DNA of 64,000 nt, from positions 3,038,001 to 3,102,000 of the forward strand of contig OY282352.1 of the NCBI GenBank assembly GCA_958295495.1, written 5' to 3'. The notes under the pieces are model-generated. The model made no database searches, was not told where the DNA came from, and saw nothing but the letters and a program-made list of their open reading frames with translations. Position 1 is the stretch's first letter; each line of letters opens with the position of its first letter. The DNA is from an uncultured Latescibacterota bacterium. GTDB lineage: Bacteria; Latescibacterota; UBA2968; UBA8231. The translations under genes and the position numbers were made by a program. Below, piece by piece: positions 33,180 to 42,638 of the stretch.

Positions 33180-35219
33180 TCAGTACGCAACCCCGACCAC
33201 TTCCATGCGGGCGACCGTGCCGCGATCGACCTCGACCTCGACGCGGATTAGGTACATTCCCATGGGCACGAGTTTTCCTCGCTCGTCCCGCGCATCCCAT
33301 AGCAGTGCGTACGGCCCGGCCGCAGCCGGCGCGTCCAAGATCGCAGTGCAGCGACGACCGCTCAGGTCGCGCACCTCCACCCGCAACGCACCCCCAGCGA
33401 CGCCGAACAAATCAAAGCCAATGGCGACCTGCTCGTTGACCCCATCGCCGTTGGGCGTGACCACGGGCGAAGACAGCCCAATCGCCCCGAGAATGCCCAA
33501 AGCCTCGTCGCTGGAGACGACTTGGATGCTGTTGCTGGCCACGTCGGCGTGGGCGTCTCCAGCCTCAATGGACTGGGGCAAGCTCGCCGCCGAGGTGTTA
33601 AAAAGGCGGCTGGCTAAAAAAACGGATGGCTGGAAGACCGCGCCTTGGAAGCGCACGCGAAACGCCTTGTCTTCTTGGAACGCCGTGGGAAAGGTGAAGC
33701 GCAACCGCCCATCGTGGGCGGCTAGAGAGAAATCCACGCCCTCGGTCGTTGGCTGGTCGTCGATGGTCAGGTCGAGGAAGTGGGTGGCTGGAGGAACCTC
33801 TAACTCGATGCCGTCGAACCCGGCGCGGTCGGGGGTGCCGGCCACTGTGAGAATGTGATAGGCAAAGCGCTGGACGACTCCGAGGGGCACCTCGACGACA
33901 CCGTCCGCACCGGCGCGCCCGTCGAGGGCAATTTCCGCCAGCGCGCGGTCGGCCAACAGGGGCGAGACCTCAAAAGCCAAGCTGTCGAGCACGCCAAAGG
34001 CCAGCGGGTCTTCGGTGGTGATGACAAAGCGAAACTGGAGGAACTCGGCCCCGTCAGAGGAGCGGATTTCGTCGCCCGACGCTTGGTAGGTGACCGACCA
34101 GTTGTTCCAGTTTTCCACGTCGTCGTCGCGCTTGGCCCGGAAGCCGGCGATCCCCTCGGAAAACCGCTCTACCACTCGCGGCGAGTCGAAATAGGTCTTC
34201 TCATCTACTTGTACCAGCCGGCCGAGGTCGTCGAAGATGAAGTACGTCTTGGGGTCGGCGTCGAAGCCAGCGCGAGTCTGCAAGTTTAGCTGCACCGGTG
34301 CGGTGGGGTCGGCGATGATCGCGCCAGAAGGCAATTGGCGATGGCGGGTGAATTTCCACGCGACTCGCCCCAAGCTCACGGCTTGGCCAAAAGAATGGGG
34401 CGCGGAGATGTAGCGGGCCTCTTGGGGATACCCGCGGCCAAAGACCTCGATTTCGGCCAGCAAGGTCGTGGTGGAAACCTCCCCGAACTTGAAGCGGAGA
34501 AAGCGGGTAAAGCGCAGCTTGGGTGCGAGGGAGACGACGCTCGTGTTGTTGGCAAAGGTGCTGGCGAGAATCTCGTCGAGGGGGTGATACCCCGCCGACC
34601 CGGTCGACGCGGTCTCGTCCTCAAAAATTAGCCATTCGACCGGCACGTTGGTCCGGCTGACTTCATAGGCGCGGGCGAACAGCTCGCGCTGCCGCTGGTT
34701 GTCGCTGGTCAGCCCGGTCTGCGGCGGAAAGAACACAATGCTGTCGATGGGCACGGGTACGCCCAAGTCGAGTGTGATGAACTGCACGCTGTTGGGGCGG
34801 CCATCGGCCCGCGCCCTGTGGGTATAGCCCGCGGTTAGTTCGTCGCCATCGACTAGTCCGCGCATGACCTCTTGGGCGAGGGCGTTGGCCCCGCCCCCCA
34901 GCCACAGGCGCGGGTGCCACCCGACCTCTAAGGTGTCGGCCTCGATCTGACGCGGCCCCTTGTGCAAACTCCAGCGATAGCCAAAGAGGTTGCGCTGGGT
35001 CGTGGCAATGCCGGTGCGCACGAGTTGGCGCGTAACCGTGTGGCCTAGGGGAATCGCCCGCGGCTGAATCGCCCCAGAGCGCACTGTGTCGTCGAGAGCG
35101 ATCCAGCGCTCTGCAGCCTCGGCCCAAGGCTCGCCGCTCGTGCCGCCTACGACCCAAGCCGCGGGCGTCTGCGCCGCCACCCGGCTGCCGATGGCGAGGA
35201 CCAGCACCAGCCACCGCAT
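33180..35219 (-). CDS. Secreted discoidin-like repeat protein with FlgD-like C-terminal domain (2 of 3)
   Basis: 679 aa from the ATG at 35219 (MRWLVLVLAIGSRVAA signal); a TTG at 35237 overlaps the previous stop but would bury the signal. Discoidin-like pieces (FITLDLGVPVPIDSIVFFPP, RFTRFLRFKFGEVSTTTLLA) lead to the same C-terminal module (SSPVVTPNGDGVNEQVAIGF, LVPMGMYLIRVEV) and the final VVGVAY. It lies 10 bp before paralogue 1 and 14 bp after paralogue 3. Likely a tandem duplication of one ancestral gene, now diverged. Confidence 0.78.
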   Translation of the reverse strand: MRWLVLVLAIGSRVAAQTPAAWVVGGTSGEPWAEAAERWIALDDTVRSGAIQPRAIPLGHTVTRQLVRTGIATTQRNLFGYRWSLHKGPRQIEADTLEVGWHPRLWLGGGANALAQEVMRGLVDGDELTAGYTHRARADGRPNSVQFITLDLGVPVPIDSIVFFPPQTGLTSDNQRQRELFARAYEVSRTNVPVEWLIFEDETASTGSAGYHPLDEILASTFANNTSVVSLAPKLRFTRFLRFKFGEVSTTTLLAEIEVFGRGYPQEARYISAPHSFGQAVSLGRVAWKFTRHRQLPSGAIIADPTAPVQLNLQTRAGFDADPKTYFIFDDLGRLVQVDEKTYFDSPRVVERFSEGIAGFRAKRDDDVENWNNWSVTYQASGDEIRSSDGAEFLQFRFVITTEDPLAFGVLDSLAFEVSPLLADRALAEIALDGRAGADGVVEVPLGVVQRFAYHILTVAGTPDRAGFDGIELEVPPATHFLDLTIDDQPTTEGVDFSLAAHDGRLRFTFPTAFQEDKAFRVRFQGAVFQPSVFLASRLFNTSAASLPQSIEAGDAHADVASNSIQVVSSDEALGILGAIGLSSPVVTPNGDGVNEQVAIGFDLFGVAGGALRVEVRDLSGRRCTAILDAPAAAGPYALLWDARDERGKLVPMGMYLIRVEVEVDRGTVARMEVVGVAY

Positions 35220-35233
35220 GTTGCTCAGAGCAG

Positions 35234-37222
35234 TCAATAGGCCACCCCTATCGGCTCTACTGCGGCAAACACGTCGAAGTCGGCCTCCACGCCGACGCGG
35301 CAGAGGTATAGGCCCGGGGGCACCAAGCCGCCCTGTTGGTCGCGTCCGTCCCAGCTTTCGGAGTAAAAGCCGGCCGGCCGCGACTCGGAGACTAGCTGGC
35401 GCACCCGGCGGCCGCTGAGGTCGAAAATCTCAACCGCCACTGCTGTATCCGCGGCAAACTGAGACAACACGAGGTCCAGGGCGACGGCATCGTTGCGACC
35501 GTCGCCATTGGGCGAGATAATGGCCGTTGAAAGCGCTAGTTGTAACTCGGGCTGCGCTTGGGTTGCGAAAGCGTTGGTCGCGTCCGTGCCTGCTAATTCG
35601 CTGGCATTGCCGGGGGCGATGGGATGCGGCGGGACGCTCTCCGCGCCGAGGAGATAGGCGTTGATCGGGGTATTGTGCATCAGTGGCCGCAGGCGGAAGG
35701 TGATCCGCAGGGGCTGGTTGTTGTCGGCGGCGACGGGCGCAAAGAAAACGTCGAAGCCGCTCTCGGTCGCCGCCCATGCAAAGTCTTGTACGGTCGCGAG
35801 GGGGTCGCCCTTATGCAGGCTCTCGAATACCGGCGGTGGAAATGCCTCGAGGCGGACGCCGCGATACCCGGCCACGCCGGCGGCGAACTCGGTGCGGATG
35901 TCGTAGGTAAAGGTCGTGTCGATGCCCCCGGCGACTTCGAGCAGGCCGCTGGCGGGAAAGGGATCGGTGGCGAGGGCTACCTCCCCGACGGCCTCGCTGA
36001 CCAATCGAGGCGAAAACTCCACCTGAAAGGTGTCGATGCGCACGGCGTTTTCAGCGTCGCCGTCGAAGAGGATGCGGAACTGCATGAATTCCCGCGGGCT
36101 GGGCAGCCCGATGGGCATCTCAACAAGGCCCGTGCCGACGATATGCGTACTCGGCGACCACGCGCTCCAGTTGTCCACGTCGTCGCGGATGTCGCCCTTG
36201 AAGAAATCGCGCACCGGTCCTTGCTCCTCGACCGGCAGATTGAGATAATCGGCCCGGTCCAACTCCTCTACTAGCTCGCCGGTGACCGGGTCTTGGCGGA
36301 ACAGGGCGCGCCGCGGCAGGCTGGTGTTGTATTCGGCGGCCGGCACCTCCTCCTGACGACCGGTGTCGCGGTCGCGACGAAAGTACGCCAGCGGGCTGTC
36401 GTCGGCCCCGGTCCGCATCTGGATGCTCGCGGTTGCGGCCTTGGTCGTTCCGAGGTGCGTGGTGTGGAGGCGCAAGCGACCGTAGTTGACCGGGCCGCCA
36501 AAGGAGTGCAGAGCCGACTCGTAGCTGGCGACCGGCACAAAGCCCTGCCCATAGACTTCAAACTCCGCGATGTTGAACACCGTCTTCGACAGCACGAGTA
36601 GCTGGAGGAAGCGGCCTTGCAAGGGAGCAAATTCAATATCTACTGTGGATTCGCGGTTGACCTCGACCCGTCGCAAGAGTTCGTATTGCGGCCGGTTGAT
36701 GTCGTTGAAGTTTTCGCCGTCGTTGACCCGCAGTTCAAAGGCTTTGACAAAGGCGTCGTCGTCGGGAGCGGGAAAGAAGCGAATGCGGTTGACCGGGAAG
36801 GGTGCGCCCAAATCCCAGAAGAACGTCGCCCCAGCTTGGCTTTGTGCGGTCTTGAACACGCCCGACGAGGAGGTCGCCGGATCGCCGTCGATCAGGTCGA
36901 GGGGGCCGGCGACTTGGTTGAAGAAGCCGTCGTTGGACCACGCCCGGGGCTGGCCGCCGAGGGTGAAGTCTCGGGGTTGGCCGTTGCGAAAGCGTTGACC
37001 CGAAGCGCGGAGTAGCTCAATGAGGTTTTCTTCGGCTTGGAGTTGTAAGGGCTGTAGGGCGCCGTTGACGTCGAGGGCGCCAACTTGGGTCTCGGCTTGT
37101 GAGACCCACGAAAGCCCTCCCTTGCCGATGTGCCACACCTCGACTTGGGCATCGCTTGGTGCTAGTCCCCCAAGCACTGCTAGGACAGTGCCGACGAGGG
37201 CTCTGGGCGCAGGCGCGGTCAT
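35234..37222 (-). CDS. Secreted discoidin-like repeat protein with FlgD-like C-terminal domain (3 of 3)
   Basis: 662 aa with a signal peptide (RALVGTVLAVLGGLAPSDA). Discoidin-like pieces (ATFFWDLGAPFPVNRIRFFP, LQGRFLQLLVLSKTVFNIAE) precede the C-terminal module (STAIISPNGDGRNDAVALDL, LVPPGLYLCRVGV) and a terminal PIGVAY. Its ATG overlaps the stop of the upstream lipoprotein gene by one base (TGATG), so the cluster is a tightly coupled operon. Function unknown; the architecture suggests carbohydrate or surface binding. Confidence 0.78.
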   Translation of the reverse strand: MTAPAPRALVGTVLAVLGGLAPSDAQVEVWHIGKGGLSWVSQAETQVGALDVNGALQPLQLQAEENLIELLRASGQRFRNGQPRDFTLGGQPRAWSNDGFFNQVAGPLDLIDGDPATSSSGVFKTAQSQAGATFFWDLGAPFPVNRIRFFPAPDDDAFVKAFELRVNDGENFNDINRPQYELLRRVEVNRESTVDIEFAPLQGRFLQLLVLSKTVFNIAEFEVYGQGFVPVASYESALHSFGGPVNYGRLRLHTTHLGTTKAATASIQMRTGADDSPLAYFRRDRDTGRQEEVPAAEYNTSLPRRALFRQDPVTGELVEELDRADYLNLPVEEQGPVRDFFKGDIRDDVDNWSAWSPSTHIVGTGLVEMPIGLPSPREFMQFRILFDGDAENAVRIDTFQVEFSPRLVSEAVGEVALATDPFPASGLLEVAGGIDTTFTYDIRTEFAAGVAGYRGVRLEAFPPPVFESLHKGDPLATVQDFAWAATESGFDVFFAPVAADNNQPLRITFRLRPLMHNTPINAYLLGAESVPPHPIAPGNASELAGTDATNAFATQAQPELQLALSTAIISPNGDGRNDAVALDLVLSQFAADTAVAVEIFDLSGRRVRQLVSESRPAGFYSESWDGRDQQGGLVPPGLYLCRVGVEADFDVFAAVEPIGVAY

Positions 37223-37935
37223 CAGTTGATCCGCGCCGCGGCCGAGGGGTCATGCCCTTGCAGGGTGTCGCGCTGGAAGGAGAAGCTCAGGTCAATCGCC
37301 TCTACCGGGGCATCGGCATAGTCGAAGCGCAAGACGATGTTCTCGAGGTGGACTTGGATGGCCCGGACATCGTCGTGGAGGACGGGAAAGACCAAATACC
37401 CCTGTTCTTCGCTGCCGCTGAAGACTAAGGCCCCGCTGTACAGGGTCCGCTTGAGCGCGTCCGTGCGGGCTTGAAAGGTCTTGCGCCCTTGCCCGGTGCG
37501 GCCTAGCCAATACGAGCGAAAATACTGGTATAATTCGGCGTAGCTCAGCGCCGCGTACTGCCGGGTGTTGGCCGCAGTAACATGTGCGTTGAGCGGGTCG
37601 ATTTTGACCTTGGGAAATTGATAGTTGTTGACCTTGAGCCGAAAGACGGTAAAGCGCGGCGGCGTCCACTCGTCGCCCGGAGCGGTCCACTCGCCAAAGG
37701 TATAGGGGTTGTCGGACAGGTCTGGCCCAGGGGCGAGGCGGTTTAATTCCTCGTCCGTCATGGGCTTGAGCTCAATCGACAGGCGGTCGAGGGCGTAGGT
37801 GATGGAGCCGTCGTCGTTGATGGTCATGCCCTCGGCTTGGTGGCTGGCAGGCTGGAGCGGCGTGTGAAAGTAGCGGCCGCAAGCCCCCGCCAGCAGGGTC
37901 AGCAGTACGAACCAAGCCCAGAGCCGTTTGTACAC
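37222..37935 (-). CDS. Lipoprotein of unknown function
   Basis: 237 aa from a GTG at 37935, with AAGGGGG 7 nt upstream. The signal MYKRLWAWFVLLTLLAGAC gives lipidation at Cys19. The mature part is beta-rich (GSITYALDRLSIELKPMTD, PPRFTVFRLKVNNYQFPKVK) with no recognised domain. First of four overlapping or nearly touching genes that encode the three FlgD-domain proteins, so a role in their export or anchoring is possible. Confidence 0.75.
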   Translation of the reverse strand: MYKRLWAWFVLLTLLAGACGRYFHTPLQPASHQAEGMTINDDGSITYALDRLSIELKPMTDEELNRLAPGPDLSDNPYTFGEWTAPGDEWTPPRFTVFRLKVNNYQFPKVKIDPLNAHVTAANTRQYAALSYAELYQYFRSYWLGRTGQGRKTFQARTDALKRTLYSGALVFSGSEEQGYLVFPVLHDDVRAIQVHLENIVLRFDYADAPVEAIDLSFSFQRDTLQGHDPSAAARIN

Positions 37936-37977
37936 GGTGCAACCCCCTTACGACAGCGGCCAGTGGTTCGTGATTAG

Positions 37978-38019
37978 TGGTCAGCCCCCGCACCGAACCT
38001 TATGGGGAGGGGCTGACCA
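37978..38019 (-). terminator. Intercistronic hairpin (11-bp arms)
   Basis: TGGTCAGCCCC at 37978-37988 pairs perfectly with GGGGCTGACCA at 38009-38019. It lies between the CBM9-like gene and the lipoprotein gene. No clear T-run follows, so it may attenuate or protect the message rather than end it. Confidence 0.4.
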
Positions 38020-38074
38020 ACCACTGACCACTGGCCACTGGCCACTGACTACTTCTTAGTGCGATGATTGTTGT

Positions 38075-39028
38075 TTAGAACGAGTCCTTGATCTTGCCCC
38101 AGGTCGATGACTCGACTGCTGTGGGGGTGGGGCTGGCGTACTCGCCGATGGGCAGCAGCTTGGCAATGGAGTAGTACTGCCGAGCCGAGGCTTCGGGGCC
38201 GCGGGTGGTCCAGTCGTTGCGGCCGCCCGGGGTACCGTCTTCACTGGGCGAGAAGCTCGAATCCGGTCCTTCGCCGTCTTCGTACCACATGGCGAAAGGC
38301 AGGCCCGCGCCGTCTTCGCCAGCCACTGTGTCTAGCTGCCATTCCTCGCTCGCCGACGGGCCGGCGTCGTCTTGGAAGGCGAGGACCTTGACGCTCCACT
38401 CGTAGTACGTGGTGCCGCCCTCGGTCCACAGGTCGGCGGCCCAGGCTTCGGGCGGATCGACGCGCACGGCCATTTCAATCCACGGCGATTCGCCGTACTC
38501 GGCCCACGCCTCTTGCTCGGTGTAGCGGAAAGCGACGTTGGTCGGCGGACTGAGGTCGCCGGGTGCCATCAGCCACTCCATGGTATAGCCCGAGGCTGGG
38601 CTGCGCTCGCGCCCGTGATCCTGCGGATCGAGGCCGACCTGTAGCATGTCGCCATCCCAGCGAGCGATGTTTGTGCCAGCGTGCGCCAACACGTCGTCAA
38701 CCGCTTCCAAGAAGCAGTACCAGCGGTTGTCGTCGCCGCCCTTCCAACCCATGAAGGTGGTGATGAACAGGTCGTCGCGGTCTGGGGCCGGGCGGTCGCC
38801 TTCGTCGCGCCACTCGTCCATGGTCAAGGTGTATTCAGGGTCGAACCAACCCCAGTCGTCGCTATGTCCATCAATGGTGATGGCACCGGGATCGGGGACT
38901 TCGAGCATGTAAAACCAAAACCCCTGACTGCCATTGCGATCCTCTAGGGCGGGCGGATCGAAAAACTGGGCATTTGCCGCCCCTACGAGGGCGATGCTGA
39001 AAATGCCTGCGATTGTGAATCGCCGCAT
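38075..39028 (-). CDS. Secreted CBM9/DOMON-like protein
   Basis: 317 aa, signal peptide MRRFTIAGIFSIALVGAANA, with GGAG upstream. PGAITIDGHSDDWGWFDPEY followed by DDLFITTFMGWKGGDDNRWY is the typical opening of a family-9 carbohydrate-binding-like (DOMON) domain; NIARWDGDMLQVGLDPQD and YYEWSVKVLAF continue it. The C-terminus has no sorting domain. It probably binds a sugar or haem-like ligand outside the cytoplasm. Located upstream of, and codirectional with, the secreted-protein operon. Confidence 0.75.
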   Translation of the reverse strand: MRRFTIAGIFSIALVGAANAQFFDPPALEDRNGSQGFWFYMLEVPDPGAITIDGHSDDWGWFDPEYTLTMDEWRDEGDRPAPDRDDLFITTFMGWKGGDDNRWYCFLEAVDDVLAHAGTNIARWDGDMLQVGLDPQDHGRERSPASGYTMEWLMAPGDLSPPTNVAFRYTEQEAWAEYGESPWIEMAVRVDPPEAWAADLWTEGGTTYYEWSVKVLAFQDDAGPSASEEWQLDTVAGEDGAGLPFAMWYEDGEGPDSSFSPSEDGTPGGRNDWTTRGPEASARQYYSIAKLLPIGEYASPTPTAVESSTWGKIKDSF

Positions 39029-39140
39029 GTTTTTGCTCCTTCGTTTGAAGTGAGCGCCAAAAATCTTCGGCGCGTTGATTGAAGTGCCATGCCATATTAA
39101 TAAATGAAGGTGAGAAAATCAACACGCCCTCTCTGGTGCG

Positions 39141-39926
39141 CTAGCGGGCCGCATAAACTGCGGATTGATTGTACGGGATAATCAGCGGCTCGACCCCGGC
39201 GAGCGCGGTCGCCCATTCTTGGGGATCGTAATTGCGAGCGACAAAGCAGGCGTAATGGGCCGGCACAGCGACCTTGAGGCCGACTGCCGAGGCCATCTTG
39301 GCCGAGCCGGCAAAGAAGGGAAACTCCCCTTCGCTGGGGTGATTGGTCAGCAGCCCGATGTCGGGCTGGAGGTCGCGGATGGGCGCGAGTAGTGCTTCGT
39401 GCTCGGCAAAGGTGTTGACCGGGTCGCCGGAGAGGTACACGCGCCCGCCGCCGGTCTCCACCACGTAGCCGAGGTGGGTCACATCGGGCGGGGCGATGTC
39501 GTCGCTGGGCAGGCCCTCGGGGGGCTTGGCGTACACTGCGTGGGCCGTCATGGTGCCCAGCGTGGCTGCGTCCCCAGCGGCAACCGTCGTTGCTGCGGCA
39601 GAAATGCCCGCGTCGCGGACGCGCTGGATGCTCTCGGCCGGGCCGACGATCTGCACGGCTGGATAGGCAGCGGCAATGCGCGCAATGGATTCTGGGCAAG
39701 TGTGGTCGCCGTGGTCGTGGGTCAAGAGGACAAAATCCGTGTGCAGTGACGCCTCGTGGAGCGGGGGCCGGGCGTGGATGAAGCGGTCGGCTGGCCGCTC
39801 TCGGGGGTAGTAGGGATCGACTTGGACGATGGTCCCCGGCGCGTCCTTGAGGCCAAACGTGCTCTGGCCAAACCAGTGGATGCCGACGGTGCCTTCGCGT
39901 ACTACGAGTGATTCAAATGGGTGCAT
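39141..39926 (-). CDS. UlaG-like MBL-fold metal-dependent hydrolase
   Basis: 261 aa, about the usual size. The metal motif is LTHDHGDH (H70, H72, D74, H75), with further ligands in LSGDPVNT and the C-terminal VPAHYACF. The N-terminal VGIHWFGQSTFGLKD matches the UlaG (L-ascorbate-6-phosphate lactonase-like) branch of the beta-lactamase fold. No signal peptide; cytoplasmic. Substrate cannot be read from the sequence. Divergent from the serine acetyltransferase-like gene. Confidence 0.88.
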   Translation of the reverse strand: MHPFESLVVREGTVGIHWFGQSTFGLKDAPGTIVQVDPYYPRERPADRFIHARPPLHEASLHTDFVLLTHDHGDHTCPESIARIAAAYPAVQIVGPAESIQRVRDAGISAAATTVAAGDAATLGTMTAHAVYAKPPEGLPSDDIAPPDVTHLGYVVETGGGRVYLSGDPVNTFAEHEALLAPIRDLQPDIGLLTNHPSEGEFPFFAGSAKMASAVGLKVAVPAHYACFVARNYDPQEWATALAGVEPLIIPYNQSAVYAAR

Positions 39927-40018
39927 GGTTTCTCCCTGTGGGGTAAGTCGGGTTGCAACCCGGTGTGCGTTCCGTAAGTTTCGTTAAAGTTATGAGGAGG
40001 CAGAATGGGGAGCAAACG

Positions 40019-41302
40019 ATGAACAATTCCACGCTTTTTGACACTTCGTATCAACGCCGCAAGTGGGCGTTGCTAGAGCGGCTGTTAGAGCGGCTGGTGC
40101 CGATCTACACTTCGGAGGAGGTCGCCGCGCTCCGCATCGACGCGGTCGATCGGGACATTCTCTCGCAGCGCTCCGGGCGCGGGTTTGTCAATCGCGATCT
40201 GCTGGAAACGGTTTTGGGCAACTTGCTCGAATGCGTCGCCCCTGGATCGCACAATGCCTTGGGGCCGGGGCATCAAAAGTCGTCGCTCGACGAGGCCATC
40301 GGCGAGATTGCCGACCAGCTCTACGCGATGATCGCGCAGTCGCTTTTGGCGGTCGGCGAGAGCGAAGGGGCTGAAGAGAAGGCCCGGATGAACACCTTCT
40401 GCTTGCTGTGGGAATTGCCCGCCTACAAGATTCGCGCCCGCTGGAATCGCTTTGCCGCGCTTAGGGATCCGGCCGTTTGGGACGCCTATTTGCTCGACAA
40501 TTGCGGATTGAATCAGGAGCAGCTACTCAAGATCGACTTCCGGGCCGCCTTGGACGAGACCATTCGCCGCCGCGACTTTGACCACTATCGCCGCTTTCTC
40601 GACGCGTTGGAGTGCGACTTTATTTTCGACTACCAGATGCAGCTTGTGATGAGCACCTATCCGGGGTGGCGGGTGTTGTTCTACCACGACATTGCCCACG
40701 CCCTAACGCGCTCCGGCTCGGTGGAGGGCGAATCTGGGCTGACGCGGCGGCCGGTGCCGTTGCTGCCGCGGGCCATTGCCGAGTTGGGGGGGCGCTACTA
40801 TCAGGCGGATATCCATCCCGAAACGCAAATTGGCGACGCCAACTTCCTCGACCATCCCCATCGCGGCATGACCACCGGACAGACGGGTATCATCGGCAGC
40901 GGATGCCACATTTATCCGTGTACTTTGGGCGGCCTCAGCAGCAAGGTGCAGCAGCGCCATCCCACCATCGGCGACTACGTGTTTATCGGCACAGATGTCG
41001 GGCTTTTCGGCCCCGTGCAGGTGGGCGACCGCACGGCGATTGGGGCCAACGCCGAAATCAACGGCATCGTCGCGATTGGCCCGGATTGCCGAATCGGCGT
41101 GTCAGTATCTATCGGCACGATCCTAGCGGGGACCGTGCGGCCCGGAGCGATTAAATTGGGGGCCGGGGTGCGCGTGGGGGCTGGCACGGTCATTGAGAAT
41201 GATTCCCCGCTCGACTTAGTCATTCCCGACCAAGCGGCGATTCCAGCGCGCAGCTACGTGGTCAACGACGGCTGCGGCCGGCCGCAGTTGGTGCGGGAAT
41301 AG
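40019..41302 (+). CDS. Serine O-acetyltransferase-like enzyme (CysE family, long form)
   Basis: 427 aa from the ATG at 40019 with GGGAG upstream; an in-frame ATG at 39992 is less likely. The N-terminal ~230 residues are helical. The SAT signature YHDIAHAL occurs near residue 245, followed by a left-handed beta-helix of hexapeptide repeats (IHPETQIGDANFLDHPHRGM, IGSGCHIYPCTLGG, IGDYVFIGTDVGLFGPVQVG). The catalytic His of the HPHRG/DHPH segment is present. Longer than CysE (273 aa), as in the extended epsilon-type SATs. Expected to make O-acetylserine for cysteine synthesis. Confidence 0.85.
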   Translation: MNNSTLFDTSYQRRKWALLERLLERLVPIYTSEEVAALRIDAVDRDILSQRSGRGFVNRDLLETVLGNLLECVAPGSHNALGPGHQKSSLDEAIGEIADQLYAMIAQSLLAVGESEGAEEKARMNTFCLLWELPAYKIRARWNRFAALRDPAVWDAYLLDNCGLNQEQLLKIDFRAALDETIRRRDFDHYRRFLDALECDFIFDYQMQLVMSTYPGWRVLFYHDIAHALTRSGSVEGESGLTRRPVPLLPRAIAELGGRYYQADIHPETQIGDANFLDHPHRGMTTGQTGIIGSGCHIYPCTLGGLSSKVQQRHPTIGDYVFIGTDVGLFGPVQVGDRTAIGANAEINGIVAIGPDCRIGVSVSIGTILAGTVRPGAIKLGAGVRVGAGTVIENDSPLDLVIPDQAAIPARSYVVNDGCGRPQLVRE

Positions 41303-41380
41303 ACGCCCAGCCATAGCCAACAGCGAGAACGCTGCTGAATTTTAGAAGCCGTCTGAAAACGCTGGGTGCCTCCCGTCATT

Positions 41381-41402
41381 CCCGCGGCTCAACGCGGGTT
41401 TT
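41381..41402 (+). terminator. Rho-independent-like terminator after the acetyltransferase gene
   Basis: CCCGCG (41381-41386), loop GCTCAA, CGCGGG (41393-41398), then TTTT. Placed 79 bp after the stop codon on the plus strand. Confidence 0.55.
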
Positions 41403-41465
41403 CAGCCAGTTTCTTTCTTATAGTGTGTTATATTTATCGGTGAATTACGAGGAGGATTGAACCTG

Positions 41466-42638
41466 ATGCAAAAGATACCTTCGGCATATCAGATAGGATA
41501 CGAAAAAGCGCATCCACTCAATCCAAGTCTCGCCGCCAAGTACATTGAGTACACGGTCCTCAATGATCCGGTGGCTGACGCGGTCATTGAGTCATTGGCT
41601 CGGTTCGACCATGGACAGGTACATCGTTTCATCAAGGCCGGCATGGAACAAAACGCGCAGATCCTCGCGGAAGCGCCGCGGGTGTTGCGCGACTTTTTTG
41701 AAGAACTAGAAACTCCACCGGCGTGGTTTGATCGGGACGCGGTTTTTCCAGGCCGCCAAGCCTTCCACGAGTACTCGGACTTGTTCATCCCCGCATTCTT
41801 TGTCGCCACCCTACAAAACGCCTCCACTTTGATCAGCAAGGCGTTTTATACGACGGGCCGAGTGTTGAGCGGTTTCGGGGCCCGGCGAATCCGGCAAAAC
41901 ACCCGGCACTTCATCGAGATTATGCTCCCGGGCTCCTTAGAGCGGCAGTCAGATGGTTGGAAGCAGTCGGTCCGCATCCGGCTGGTCCACGCACAGGTCA
42001 GGCGGTTGATTCGTTCCTCGGGTAACTGGGACGAGTCTGTCTATGGGGTGCCCCTTAGTGTAGCGCATCTAGCGCTCGCGTCGGCCAACTTTTCCGCGAC
42101 GATACTCAAGCATGCACAGACACTTGGAGCGCAAATGGACGATGCAGCTCGCAATGGTTTCATGCAGATCTGGCGCTATGCTTCGACGCTGATCGGTACT
42201 CCCGAGGCGCTCCTGTTCGATGGAGACGAGGCCAAAACCAGTGCGCTGTCCCAACTCGCGCACATCTGCGAACCGCCACCTGGCGATGAGTCGGTTGCTG
42301 TCGCGAATGCGCTGGTCAAAGCCCTGCCCGCTATCGCCGGAAAGACCGAGCCGGACGACCGACAATCCATGGTGGAGCATACGTACCGGGTCGCGCGCGC
42401 GCTCCTCGGCGACGAACTTGCCGATCAACTTTCGTTTCCCCGGCAATCGACGGCGGGGCTGCTGACGTGGATGCGGTTGCAGCGCCGTGCCCACAGGGTC
42501 TCCCACCGCATGGCGCCGGGCGTCGCCCAAAAGTGGCGCGGGAAGAACTTCGTCTTTCTGCTCGAAGCGTCGATGCTCGATGATCTCAGCTACCAGATCC
42601 CGGATCACTTGAAGGCAGACAAGGCGACTCCGTGGTGA
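41466..42638 (+). CDS. MpaB-family oxygenase (DUF2236)
   Basis: 390 aa from the ATG at 41466, which has GGAGG 10 nt upstream; a TTG at 41457 lies too close to it. Mostly helical, with the family signature SVRIRLVHAQVRRLI followed by a Trp (GNWD) and VPLSVAHLALASANFSATIL. Members such as MpaB and latex-clearing protein Lcp bind haem through a His of this region and cleave lipophilic or terpenoid substrates. The substrate here is unknown. The last bases overlap the sulfotransferase start, so the two are coupled. Confidence 0.82.
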   Translation: MQKIPSAYQIGYEKAHPLNPSLAAKYIEYTVLNDPVADAVIESLARFDHGQVHRFIKAGMEQNAQILAEAPRVLRDFFEELETPPAWFDRDAVFPGRQAFHEYSDLFIPAFFVATLQNASTLISKAFYTTGRVLSGFGARRIRQNTRHFIEIMLPGSLERQSDGWKQSVRIRLVHAQVRRLIRSSGNWDESVYGVPLSVAHLALASANFSATILKHAQTLGAQMDDAARNGFMQIWRYASTLIGTPEALLFDGDEAKTSALSQLAHICEPPPGDESVAVANALVKALPAIAGKTEPDDRQSMVEHTYRVARALLGDELADQLSFPRQSTAGLLTWMRLQRRAHRVSHRMAPGVAQKWRGKNFVFLLEASMLDDLSYQIPDHLKADKATPW

